Assembly (NCBI RefSeq): GCF_000819865.1
Contig: NZ_CDDF01000014.1
Location: 265,007 to 329,006, forward strand
Length of the DNA: 64,000 bases
DNA from: Aeromonas eucrenophila
GTDB lineage: Bacteria > Pseudomonadota > Gammaproteobacteria > Enterobacterales > Aeromonadaceae
Direction: 5' to 3'
A program made the position numbers and the translations under genes. Shown in pieces: positions 34,623-42,835 of this stretch; within the stretch, counting starts at the first letter, position 1, and every line of letters begins with the position of its first letter. The notes below the pieces were generated by a model. That model had not been told where the DNA came from, made no database searches, and was given only the letters and a program-made list of their open reading frames with translations.

Positions 34623-34874
34623 ATGCGGGTTTATTGCAAAGTATGTGGCCAGAGGGGTCGCATTACCAAGACCAACCAGTTGAGCCCGGATGTATCCGAT
34701 CTTTACTGCCAATGTACCGATGCAGAGTGTGGCCATTCCTGGGTGGCCTGTCTGTCGTTTGCTCACACCCTGAGCCCATCAGCCAAGACGGCGAACCAGC
34801 TGGTATTGAGTCTGGTTGGGTCGCTGACGCCAGAGGGGCGGCAGATGGTACTGAATGGACTGGGGGCGCAATAG
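34623..34874 (+). CDS. Ogr/Delta-like zinc-finger late transcription activator
   Basis: An 83-residue protein with the Ogr/Delta cysteine pattern: C5-x2-C8, then C31-x4-C36 (MRVYCKVCGQ...LYCQCTDAECGHSWV). In P2 and P4 these zinc proteins activate the late promoters through the RNA polymerase alpha subunit. The ATG at 34623 follows GGGAGGGG; the frame is open upstream but that part overlaps the leader. In P2 ogr follows gene D, so its place beside the portal gene, behind an SOS box, is unusual. A GGGGGC/GCCCCC hairpin spans the stop. Confidence 0.87.
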   Translation: MRVYCKVCGQRGRITKTNQLSPDVSDLYCQCTDAECGHSWVACLSFAHTLSPSAKTANQLVLSLVGSLTPEGRQMVLNGLGAQ

Positions 34875-34926
34875 CCCCCTAACAATATTGGCTCTCCTTT
34901 TCCCAATGCTGTTGCTAACTATAAAT

Positions 34927-35748
34927 TCATTTTATCGGATAACTTGTTGTGCATGTGTAATCTGGCATTAAATAGAACTGCCAATCCTCTAATTTTGTGA
35001 ATGGAAAGTCCACATAATTCACATTTCTTAATGACAGGTCCAGCAACAGTGATTCGCTTTTTGAATCTAATTTTGTGGCCTGCACAGGATAAATTCCCTT
35101 CCCTTTTTCCGTGATCAGAAATGCTACTGGGAAAAATGATAGAAGACTTATCGCGCTACTGTTTCCCTTGTTATGAAATGCTAATATTTTTGCACTCAAA
35201 TGGCGTCCTTTTGGATAAAACCAATAATAAATATCATGACTATCGTCGATAGAGTCTGACTTACCTAAGACAAAGTTTTTGATTGGAGTGAAGTAAGGGC
35301 TATCAGATTGTTTTTGCTGGCATTCATCTTCACTTGTGGCGGCCAGGATATGTCCAGCCATAGCCCGAATGTATTTTATTGGATTAATTTTCACTGACAC
35401 GAATGAATTGACTCTATTAGCACTTGCAAAATAGTTATTAATTTTTTTAGTTAGCTCTTTGTATGCAATACCTATCTCTGTATCGCCATCAGCAAGAGAG
35501 CTGTTGCATTGCTTACATATAGTTTTGAATTTATTTCCGTTCCGTGAACGAACGCCTTTTAGATTTGTTGGAGCGCTTTTAAAAGCTTCTGTTATCAACT
35601 TTTGTTCTGTTCTAGTTATCGTTACTGCGCTTTTGGGTGGAACGTGATCCTCAGTTAGTGGTTTATGATTATCGCATATTAAGCAATAGCCCTCTTTCTT
35701 TCTTTCGCAAGTTATTCGCTTTGACAGTTCTTTTGCATACTCTCCCAT
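34927..35748 (-). CDS. HNH-type putative endonuclease, AT-rich cargo gene
   Basis: A 273-residue protein with an N-terminal treble-clef/HNH-like module: C22-x2-C25, then EDHVPPK (His35), then C78-x2-C81-N82 in KTICKQCNSS. The remaining 190 residues show no domain I recognise; they contain a NPIKYIRAMAGHILAATSE helix and a strand-rich C-terminus. The ATG at 35748 has GGAG 7 nt upstream and is preferred to the GTG at 35760. The gene is markedly AT-rich, opposite in strand to its neighbours, and lies in the portal-replication gap where P2-like phages carry anti-phage genes. A defence role is inference. Confidence 0.78.
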   Translation of the reverse strand: MGEYAKELSKRITCERKKEGYCLICDNHKPLTEDHVPPKSAVTITRTEQKLITEAFKSAPTNLKGVRSRNGNKFKTICKQCNSSLADGDTEIGIAYKELTKKINNYFASANRVNSFVSVKINPIKYIRAMAGHILAATSEDECQQKQSDSPYFTPIKNFVLGKSDSIDDSHDIYYWFYPKGRHLSAKILAFHNKGNSSAISLLSFFPVAFLITEKGKGIYPVQATKLDSKSESLLLDLSLRNVNYVDFPFTKLEDWQFYLMPDYTCTTSYPIK

Positions 35749-35886
35749 TGTAGTCTCCACTAATAAATTGAATTACTAATTTAAGTGATCGGTTTCTGTT
35801 TTGATAGTCATACGTAGAGAAGTTATCTATACACTGACACGGTTTCGTTTGAGATGTTTATCAATGTGTGTTGGTAATCTATCATA

Positions 35887-35902
35887 CTGTACTTATATAC
35901 AG
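35887..35902 (+). promoter_or_regulatory. LexA-type SOS box upstream of umuD
   Basis: CTGTACTTATATACAG with the preceding TA gives TACTGTAC...ACAG, close to the E. coli consensus TACTGTATATATATACAGTA. It ends 16 nt before the umuD start. The rest of the 35749-35886 gap holds the divergent leader of the HNH gene. Confidence 0.92.
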
Positions 35903-35918
35903 CGTGTTCGAGGCGTTT

Positions 35919-36344
35919 ATGATGTTTGCTCAACCCACTCCTGATGCCCCCTTGTTGGAGCTCCCCCTGTTCCTCTCCCCGGTGGCCTGCGGCTTTCCGT
36001 CACCGGCGCAGGACTACACCGAGCAAACCATCGACCTTAACCAGCTGTGTATTGCCCACCCGGCGGCCACCTACTTTGTGCGGGCAGCCGGTGACAGTAT
36101 GGTCGACTACGGGATCCGCGATGGCGACCTGCTGGTCGTGGACCGTAGCCGTAAGGCGCTGGATGGCTGCGTGGTGGTCGCCGCGGTCGATGGTAAATTC
36201 ACGGTGAAGAAGTTGCAGCTTGAGCCATCGGTGGCGCTGCTCCCGGGTAACCCTGTCTATCGGCCTATTCATTTCTGCGAGGGGCAGGAGCTGGAGATTT
36301 TCGGGGTGGTAGCCTTCGTCGTGCACAAGATGGCGACCCCATGA
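35919..36344 (+). CDS. umuD: UmuD-type SOS mutagenesis protein
   Basis: A 141-residue LexA-fold S24 protein. With the first ATG the self-cleavage site is Cys24-Gly25 (VACGFPSP), and the catalytic Ser60 (AGDSM) and Lys97 (FTVKK) take the same numbers as in E. coli UmuD. RecA-stimulated cleavage gives UmuD', which joins UmuC to form Pol V. The gene is under its own SOS box and overlaps umuC by 4 nt (ATGA). It is carried inside the prophage cargo region, so it was probably acquired with the phage. Confidence 0.93.
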   Translation: MMFAQPTPDAPLLELPLFLSPVACGFPSPAQDYTEQTIDLNQLCIAHPAATYFVRAAGDSMVDYGIRDGDLLVVDRSRKALDGCVVVAAVDGKFTVKKLQLEPSVALLPGNPVYRPIHFCEGQELEIFGVVAFVVHKMATP

Positions 36345-37622
36345 ACAAGCACTGCGCCGTCGCCCTGGTCGACGTGAACAACTTCTTACGCCAGTTGCGA
36401 GCGGCTGTTTCGCCCTGACCTCAAAGGCCGGCCCATCGTGGTGCTCTCCAACAACGATGGCTGCGTTGTCGCCCGTTCGGCGGAGGCCAAGGCGCTGGAC
36501 ATCAAGATGGGGGTGCCCTACTTCCAGATCAGCCAGTTCTTCGAGGCCATGGGCGGGGTCTGGTTTTCCAGCAACTACGCACTCTATGGAGACATGTCGA
36601 ACCGGGTGATGACCATTCTGGAGGGGATGGCCCCGGCGGTGGAGGTCTACAGCATCGACGAGGCCTTTATCGAGCTGAGCGAGTCTTGGGCTGGCGACCT
36701 GGTGACTTATGGCCGCCAAGTCCGCGAGCGGGTGCAGCAGTGGACCGGGCTTGTGGTTGGGGTCGGCATCGGCCCCACCAAGACGCTGGCCAAGCTGGCC
36801 AACTATGCCGCCAAGAAGTGGCCGGCCACTGGCGGCGTGGTTGATCTGCGGGATGAAGGGCGCCGCGCCAAGCTGATGGCGATCACCCCGGTGGACGAGA
36901 TATGGGGTATTGGCCGGCGGCTGACAGCCAAGCTGGAAACTCAGGACATAAAAACGGTGGCCGATCTGGTCGCTGCTGACCCCAAGAGCCTGCGGCGCCG
37001 TTATGGCGTGGTCGTGGAACGCACTGTGCAGGAGCTGCGCGGGATCCCTTGCGCCGAGCTGGAGCAAAAGGCCCAGGCCAAGCAGCAGATCATCTGCTCG
37101 CGTTCCTTCGGCGAGCGCATCACCCAGATAGGCCCCATGCACCAGGCACTGGCCGGTTACATGGAGCGCGCCGCCGAGAAGCTGCGAGGCGAGGGGATGT
37201 GCTGCCGGCATGTGACGCTCTTCATTCGCACCAGCCCGTTCAGCGATCGGGAACCCTATTACGGCAACCAGGTGAGCACCAGGCTGGCCATGCCCACCCA
37301 TGACACCCGTGCTCTGCTGGCCCTGATCCCCGAATTGCTCCCCCGCATCTGGCGCGACGAGCAACGCTATCAGAAAGGAGGGGTCATGCTGACTGACTTC
37401 ATCCCCTCCAACATGCAGCAGGGCGACCTGTTCGCAGGTGAGCAGCAATCCCCGCATCGCGAGGCGCTGATGCAGGTCATCGACAAGATCAACCAGGGGC
37501 AACTGGGGAAGGTCTACTTCGCCGTTCGTGGCCGAGACACCAAAGAGTGGATGATGAAGCGGGATCAGTTAAGCCCCCGCTACACCACCGCGCTCGGCGA
37601 GCTGCCGGTGGTGAAGGCATAA
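36341..37622 (+). pseudogene. umuC: umuC-type Y-family polymerase, frameshifted near codon 15
   Basis: The expected start ATG at 36341 encodes [15 protein letters not shown]. An extra T within TTCTTAC (36383-36389) then shifts the frame, ending at a TGA at 36416. Removing one T restores FYASCERLFRPDLKGRPIVVLSNNDGC and a normal UmuC of about 426 residues. The remaining body is intact to 37622 (YSIDEAFIEL, GVGIGPTKTLAKLANYAAKKW, VDEIWGIGRRLTAKL, and a C-terminal beta-clamp region). A product from the internal GTG at 36438 would lack the first catalytic Asp and the steric-gate Tyr. A sequencing error is the main alternative. Confidence 0.85.
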
Positions 37623-37722
37623 ACAACCTTAAGCACTTCATATGAAGGACTGTTGCTAAAATACTGAGATGGCTCCAGCCGAGAGTTAGGGAGCAAGATG
37701 GCAATAAAAAAGGAGAATCAGC

Positions 37723-38316
37723 ATGTTTGAGAGTGGTGATCTGATTTTTACGCAAATAGGGCCACCGGACAATGCAATATCGGCGGTAACCAAAGGCTAT
37801 GGTGGAGCTCGTGTCAATCACATGGGGGTTGTTGTACTCAACAATTATGGCACCTATGTGCTGGAGGCATTTCCGCCAGAAGTTCGAGTGACGAATTTGG
37901 CCGTACACCTGCGTCGTTCTGAGTTTGAGCCGGGTAAACCTCGCTACATTCACGCACGACTTCGTGATGAGCACAAAGCACTAATTCCCAGTGCCATTTC
38001 TTATGGACTTGAAAAGAGAGGTATGCCTTACGATGTCATTTATTTAACTGATGAACTAGCACTGTATTGCAGTGAGTTAGTAGTGGATATGTTTAAGCAT
38101 GCAAACGGTGGTGTTGCGTTCTTTCCTGAAAAGCCGATGAGTTTTCGTGATCTGAAGACTGGTGAAATATCACCTTCTTGGGTGGATTACTATGAGACGT
38201 TTGGGATGAAGGTGCCCGAGGGGGAGCCAGGATCAAACCCTGGGGACATCAGTCGAGATATACAGCTTAACATTTTGAGCGTTGTCGGTGTCATAACTGG
38301 CTATAAAGAACCCTAG
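37723..38316 (+). CDS. YiiX/YebB-type permuted papain-like hydrolase, cargo gene
   Basis: A 197-residue protein starting MFESGDLIFTQIG after a strong AAAGGAG ribosome site. The likely triad of circularly permuted NlpC/P60 (YiiX-like) enzymes is visible: His33 (VNHMGVVV), Glu48 (YVLEAF) and Cys116 (LYCSELVVDMF). Such enzymes act as amidases or thioesterases on peptidoglycan, lipids or protein modifiers; the substrate here is unknown. No signal peptide is present, so it should act in the cytosol. It is AT-rich relative to umuC and may be an independent cargo unit. Confidence 0.8.
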   Translation: MFESGDLIFTQIGPPDNAISAVTKGYGGARVNHMGVVVLNNYGTYVLEAFPPEVRVTNLAVHLRRSEFEPGKPRYIHARLRDEHKALIPSAISYGLEKRGMPYDVIYLTDELALYCSELVVDMFKHANGGVAFFPEKPMSFRDLKTGEISPSWVDYYETFGMKVPEGEPGSNPGDISRDIQLNILSVVGVITGYKEP

Positions 38317-38764
38317 CATGTCGTTTGATGAAATGCGTAGAAGGAAAAATCACTACGTCTTGATACATTAGTTTATGCATTCAATTTTTCATCAAAATTC
38401 ACCATCACCACCCTATTATAAAAAACAGGTTCAGTGGTAATCTGAAAGATTGTTTCTGGAACCATGCCGTGGATGATGGATCCATTATTAAATACGGATT
38501 TAGGGGGAAGATTTTGCAGTGCTTAGTTATAAATATCAAGGGCAAATAGGTAAGCTCCACCATTCAGCTATAGACCTGCCATGAGAACAAGGAGGTACTC
38601 ATCGCTCTACTATGTCGTGAAGTTAATTTATCTCACGAAGAAGCAATTCGGATTTGCAAATCATGGTAATTTATTGTTAGTGTGTTAGTTATGAGTTTTT
38701 GGTGGTATACACACTGCAGTGTGCAGTGTATTGCCAAATATTTATCTGTCATATAGGTGAGTAT
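38317..38764 (+). other. AT-rich cargo stretch with possible gene remnant and a palindrome
   Basis: No complete gene is visible. At about 38578-38668 a start-less frame reads ENKEVLIALLCREVNLSHEEAIRICKSW and stops; this looks like part of a small protein whose start has been lost. At 38710-38723 the palindrome CACACTGCAGTGTG precedes the GNAT-like gene and might be an operator. Confidence 0.4.
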
Positions 38765-39172
38765 ATGAGTGACATGTCGGTTATAGACGTAGATTATCAA
38801 GACGTGAATGAAGCTCTTTGTGAAACAAAAGAATTGAACCCTGGTTTCGATATATTCGAAAGAGATTATTTTTTAATAGCAAAAGGTAATTATAAAGCGT
38901 ACGCAGTACTATATGACTTTTATGATGAAGATGATGACCTTCCTGAGCTTGCGAGGTTTTTTGTCCCAAAGGAGTTTCGCAAGAATGGTTTTGGCAAACT
39001 TGCCGCTAAAGCACTTATAGACCATATCTTAAAAAGTAAATGCAAGTTTGTAATTGAACCAGTAAATGACTCCGTCAACTTTTGGGAAAAAGTGTTTTTA
39101 CAATTCGATGGTGGTTTGAATTTTCAGAATATTGGCGGAACGAAAAATATAGTGAGTAAAATAAACTCTTAG
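38765..39172 (+). CDS. GNAT-like acetyltransferase domain protein, cargo gene
   Basis: A 135-residue AT-rich protein starting MSDMSVIDVDYQDVNEALCE. The motif RFFVPKEFRKNGFGKLAAKALID (about 65-87), with R72-x-x-G-x-G, resembles motif A, the acetyl-CoA pyrophosphate loop of GNAT enzymes; an acidic DFYDEDDDLPEL stretch precedes it. A weak ribosome site (AGGTGA) lies before the ATG. It could be a protein modifier, a toxin, or an anti-host factor; nothing adjacent looks like a dedicated antitoxin. The next 125 nt hold nothing I recognise. Confidence 0.65.
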   Translation: MSDMSVIDVDYQDVNEALCETKELNPGFDIFERDYFLIAKGNYKAYAVLYDFYDEDDDLPELARFFVPKEFRKNGFGKLAAKALIDHILKSKCKFVIEPVNDSVNFWEKVFLQFDGGLNFQNIGGTKNIVSKINS

Positions 39173-39297
39173 AGAGTGATTTACAATTTTTACTATGCGC
39201 TATATACATTTGTTGACTGAGGTTAGATAAGAAACTCTACACTCCGATGCGAGTTATATTTTTGCTATAGAACGGGCGTTTCATCTCTTGTACAGAT

Positions 39298-39761
39298 TTA
39301 TCTGTTATCAGCCACTACTTGGTGCAGAGATGGCTTGTACTCAGGGTTGAGCTGCTCTGCTGCGCCCGGATTGGCACAGTCGGTGGTGCTGCCCGGTGCG
39401 ATAAAGAGGGTGCGGCCGGTGACGGCACACCTGATGGTGCCGCTCTGGTCGATGGCCACGGGGGCGAGCCCGTCCACGATATGGCGGCGGCCAACAGATC
39501 GGCCATCTGCGGTCAGCACCGGCACGGTGGGGCGGTTGGCTCTGGCCTGAAACGGGGTCGGCACCTCGGGGGCGATGGCCGGCAGGGCCAGCGATGTTGG
39601 GCGAGGGTGCCGGCGGCGCAGGCCACTGCCTGCTGTTTGCCCTGTAGCATTCCTACCCACTGGCTGATTTCCTTGGCTGGCCAGCGCTGCTGCAGGATGC
39701 AGGTCACCTGATTTTCCAGGCGGCGGTATTCTTCCCGGCTGACGGTCTGTTTGCTGTTCAT
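39298..39761 (-). pseudogene. Small phage protein, probably split by a -1 nt frameshift
   Basis: The start ATG at 39761 opens a frame MNSKQTVSREEYRRLENQVTCILQQRWPAKEISQWVGMLQGKQQAVACAAGTLAQ with good codon use. Near 39597 the coding signal moves to another frame, reading TSLALPAIAPEVPTPFQARANRPTVPVLTADGRSVGRRHIVDGLAPVAIDQ and ending QVVADNR at 39298. Adding one base at the GTT there (one A on the minus strand) joins them into about 154 residues. If the frames are really separate, there are two overlapping small genes (39513-39761, and one ending at 39298). Function unknown. Confidence 0.55.
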
Positions 39762-39763
39762 GT

Positions 39764-42094
39764 TTATGCCCACTCCTCGCTGTAGTCGTTCTGTTCTTGC
39801 ATCCACTCCGGCACGTCTAGCCCCTCCAGTACCCGCCACATCTCTGACTGATAGGGCTCCGGCAGCATCTCTATCCAACTGCGGGTACCGGTATGGCCCT
39901 GTGCCTGGTAGACCTTGCCGCAGAGCTCAACCAGCATCGGCCAGTCCTGATCGCCTTCCGGTACCGCGTACTCATCCGGCTGGTTCGGCTCGGCTGGCGA
40001 CTGGCCCTCTGGCACCCAGTCCGGTTCGCTTGGTACCGCTCGGCTCGATTGCACCTGGCCGTTCTCAAGCCAGAGGGTGAAACCGTCAGTTGTGACGCTT
40101 GCTCCAGCCCGCAAACGTCCGATCGAGAAGGGTGATAAACCCCATTGCTCTGCCATCAACTGATCCGCGAACGCCTCAGGATCCGGCTGCGTACAGTTAT
40201 TGTCAGAGCTCCAAGGAGCCGGGCTGCCGCCCGACTTAACCCCAACACCCCCAACCGAACCCCCGGCGGCCTTGGCGGCCTCAAAGGTGCCTGCTGGTAC
40301 AACTTCCCAACCTTGCAGGCGGGTCTTGATACCCAGGCGAGCGGTGTGCAGCCCCATCAGGCGTTTGATGTCTTCGCCGTAGCTGTTGGCCTGTTCTTCG
40401 ATGAGGTGGGCTAGTTTGATGGGGTGCTCGGATCTGGTAGCCAGCGCCCCGCCCATGGCTTCGAGGTAGCAGCGAAAGATGGCGTTATCGGCGGCATAGC
40501 GGGCGGCCTCAAAGCGCGGGTCTTGCAATACCGGCTTGGGTGGCCCCACCAGATCGCCGTGCTTCTTGGCGTTGCTGATGCGGCGTAGCTCGCGCCATAC
40601 CCCGACTGGTGCACCGCCGATCTGCTGGAAGGTGCGGATCCCCCACCAACTGGCCCAGGCGCAGGCATGCTGGGCGCCCTGGTCAGCCTTTGTACCTGCC
40701 TCGTCATCACCATCAACGTGTTCGCCATCGATGTTCTTGGCGATATAGGCAGCGATGTAGCCGGTGGCATCGCCCTTGGACGGGTCGATCTCCTTCCAGT
40801 CGAAGCGTGGGGTAAAGTCGGTGAAGGGAATGCCCAGGTTGTTGCGCTCCAGCTCCAACAGGTCATCGGTCAGGGCGTAACGTTGAAGGGTGCTGATCAC
40901 CTTATTCCGGTCGCTGGGGCGCATAAACAAAAGCATGTGCCAGTGCGGCGTACCGTCGTGATGAGGTTCGCAGACGCGGAAGCCATAGACAGGCACGCCC
41001 CATCGTTTCAGATATGAGCGGGCCCGGCTCCAGAGCTGACCCAGATAGGCGCAGGTGTCGCGCGGGGTTGCTCCCTGGTACTTGTCGTTTTCGATGGTCT
41101 TGCCGTTGCGGCCGGTCTTCCAAGCGTGAAAGCGGCTCGGGGCTGTCCAGGTGAAGAACACCCCGACATGGCCCTGCTCCTCGGCGTAGTCTTCAAAGCC
41201 GCGCATGCGGGTCATCATCTCGGCTCGGCGGTTGACCGGGTTGGCATTGCTCGCTTCCCAGCAGTCCTTCATAGAGACAACCAAGTCGTGCTGCTCGTTC
41301 ATCACCTCCGACTCGGCTAGCCAGCGCATCATGGCCCGCTTGCGCTCGCGCACCACCTTCATGGTGGCGTTCGAGATGTAGGCAGAGACGCCCTTGCGCA
41401 CCTTGCCCAGCAGAATGGCGATGTGCTCTTGCAGCCTGTCCCAGCAGCGGTTGATGCGCCTTTCCCACCACTTGGCAGATAGCAGGCGCACTATCACGCT
41501 CAGGATCCAGTTATCCCTTGCCTCTTTGGTTTTGAATTTCGGCATCTTGCCGATGAATGCCCATTGGTCGGCTGGCTGCTTGATGGATTCCCATGTCTCC
41601 ATCAGGTCCAGTTCACCGGCTGTGGTGTTCTGCTCGATATTTTTCCAGATGGCGGCGGTCTGGTTGGCGAACTGGTGGGCGACCCGCTTGCGGCCTTCTT
41701 CGTCGCGCAGGTGCTGGGCATCGACCGGCAGCGCCATCACCAGGGAGCGGACCCATTTCACACGTTCCCGCAGCCAGATGTTTGCGCTGCGGCAGTTGCG
41801 GGTGGTGCCATCTTTGCGGCGGCGCACGTACTGCTTGAACAGCACCAGGGTGAACTGCATGGAGAGGCCATCGAGCAGTTGCACCGCCCAGACCAGATCG
41901 GATTCACCAGGGGCGCCCACAAAGGCGGCCTCCAGCTTGGTACCCGGCATGGCGTTGGCGAGGGCGTCGATGCGGGCCTTGAGTGTTCTTTTTGACAGCG
42001 GAAGCTGGTTCGGTTTTGGCGTCGGCAGACGGCTGATGGAAAAACCAAATTGGCCAGCCTCGGCGGCTGGCCCTGTGTTGTTCTGGTGATTCAT
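39764..42094 (-). CDS. Replication initiation endonuclease (P2 gpA-type)
   Basis: A 776-residue rolling-circle initiator of the Phage_GPA family. The metal-binding His cluster EPHHDGTPHWHMLLF (about residues 375-390) and the two-tyrosine motif YIAAYIAKNIDG (about 443-455) match the family's nick-and-rejoin mechanism, in which two Tyr alternate. The Lys/Arg-rich N-terminal half (about 60-300) and a disordered C-terminus flank the catalytic core. The ATG at 42094 overlaps the previous stop by 4 nt; a longer frame upstream is a shadow. Confidence 0.92.
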   Translation of the reverse strand: MNHQNNTGPAAEAGQFGFSISRLPTPKPNQLPLSKRTLKARIDALANAMPGTKLEAAFVGAPGESDLVWAVQLLDGLSMQFTLVLFKQYVRRRKDGTTRNCRSANIWLRERVKWVRSLVMALPVDAQHLRDEEGRKRVAHQFANQTAAIWKNIEQNTTAGELDLMETWESIKQPADQWAFIGKMPKFKTKEARDNWILSVIVRLLSAKWWERRINRCWDRLQEHIAILLGKVRKGVSAYISNATMKVVRERKRAMMRWLAESEVMNEQHDLVVSMKDCWEASNANPVNRRAEMMTRMRGFEDYAEEQGHVGVFFTWTAPSRFHAWKTGRNGKTIENDKYQGATPRDTCAYLGQLWSRARSYLKRWGVPVYGFRVCEPHHDGTPHWHMLLFMRPSDRNKVISTLQRYALTDDLLELERNNLGIPFTDFTPRFDWKEIDPSKGDATGYIAAYIAKNIDGEHVDGDDEAGTKADQGAQHACAWASWWGIRTFQQIGGAPVGVWRELRRISNAKKHGDLVGPPKPVLQDPRFEAARYAADNAIFRCYLEAMGGALATRSEHPIKLAHLIEEQANSYGEDIKRLMGLHTARLGIKTRLQGWEVVPAGTFEAAKAAGGSVGGVGVKSGGSPAPWSSDNNCTQPDPEAFADQLMAEQWGLSPFSIGRLRAGASVTTDGFTLWLENGQVQSSRAVPSEPDWVPEGQSPAEPNQPDEYAVPEGDQDWPMLVELCGKVYQAQGHTGTRSWIEMLPEPYQSEMWRVLEGLDVPEWMQEQNDYSEEWA

Positions 42095-42348
42095 TGGTGA
42101 TGGTTTCCCGACAGCTCTTTGATGTTGTTCCGGCAGGAGGCCAGCGCAAGGAGGGCATGCCGCGCCATCTTTCTGGCAGCGATACACTGGCGCAGGGTGA
42201 GGGAGACCGTGCAGCGTGGGCGAGGGGATAGCTGGCGCATTTCCAGCAGGCGGCGCTGATACGAGCGCAAACGGGCCTCATCGCCCATCAGGGTGTCGAA
42301 CCACCTATCCACACGGGTTTGCAGTTCAGAGATCAGGAGGTTGCTCAT
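42091..42348 (-). CDS. Small phage early protein (85 aa), hypothetical
   Basis: Starts MSNLLISELQTRVDRWFDTLMGDEARLRSYQRRLLEMRQL; helical and basic, with Cys residues at CTVSLTLRQC. No domain recognised. It is joined to both neighbours by ATGA overlaps, so it is almost certainly translated as part of the replication operon. Confidence 0.7.
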   Translation of the reverse strand: MSNLLISELQTRVDRWFDTLMGDEARLRSYQRRLLEMRQLSPRPRCTVSLTLRQCIAARKMARHALLALASCRNNIKELSGNHHQ

Positions 42349-42629
42349 TTGATGGTTTCTCCCAGTCCATGGAGTTGTTCGTGCGTAGCCCACCATTCGG
42401 CGATCTCTTTGGCCAGCGCCACTTCTCCAGTTCCCAGCACCAGCCAGTACAAGGTGCGGATACCACCCAGCTCAAGCAGACCGCTGGGCTGTTGAAGATA
42501 TTCACGTCTCGCTGCTTCCCAATGTTTGGCCAGCTGGCTGACCGGTGCCGGTGGCTGCATATGGGCATGGCCCGCCTCGGTAGTGCCCTGGTCATCCTGC
42601 TGGGCTTCCAGTTCAAACAGGTCTGTCAT
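42345..42629 (-). CDS. Small phage early protein (94 aa), hypothetical
   Basis: Starts MTDLFELEAQQDDQGTTEAGHAHMQPPAPVSQLAKHWEAARREYLQQPSG and continues as helices to LHGLGETIK. No domain recognised. ATGA overlaps at both ends place it in the chain of early genes upstream of the replication initiator. Confidence 0.7.
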   Translation of the reverse strand: MTDLFELEAQQDDQGTTEAGHAHMQPPAPVSQLAKHWEAARREYLQQPSGLLELGGIRTLYWLVLGTGEVALAKEIAEWWATHEQLHGLGETIK

Positions 42630-42835
42630 TCCTCATCCCCCATCACTGAGTCGTCATCGAGCAGATCAGCGGGGCGGCTGGTCACGACCAGCTGCACCTG
42701 GATGTACTCATCCCCTGAATAGAGCTCGCCCAGAGCGATGCGGTTTGTCTGCTCAGTGCTGGCCAGCAGCTCGGTCAGCAGCGGCAGTACGGCCTGTTCG
42801 GCGCGCCTAGCGATATGAATGGCGTCGATGCTCAT
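42626..42835 (-). CDS. Small phage early protein (69 aa), hypothetical
   Basis: Starts MSIDAIHIARRAEQAVLPLLTELLASTEQTNRIALGELYSGDEYIQVQLVV and ends with an acidic LLDDDSVMGDEE tail. The start is the ATG that overlaps the upstream stop by 4 nt. The acidic tail on a short helical protein recalls DNA-mimic or antitoxin-like proteins, but this is only an impression. Confidence 0.68.
   Translation of the reverse strand: MSIDAIHIARRAEQAVLPLLTELLASTEQTNRIALGELYSGDEYIQVQLVVTSRPADLLDDDSVMGDEE

Noticed and set aside
34862-34881. GGGGGC/GCCCCC hairpin at the end of the late activator gene as a terminator
   Set aside because: No T run follows; it may be a weak structure but does not support a terminator call.
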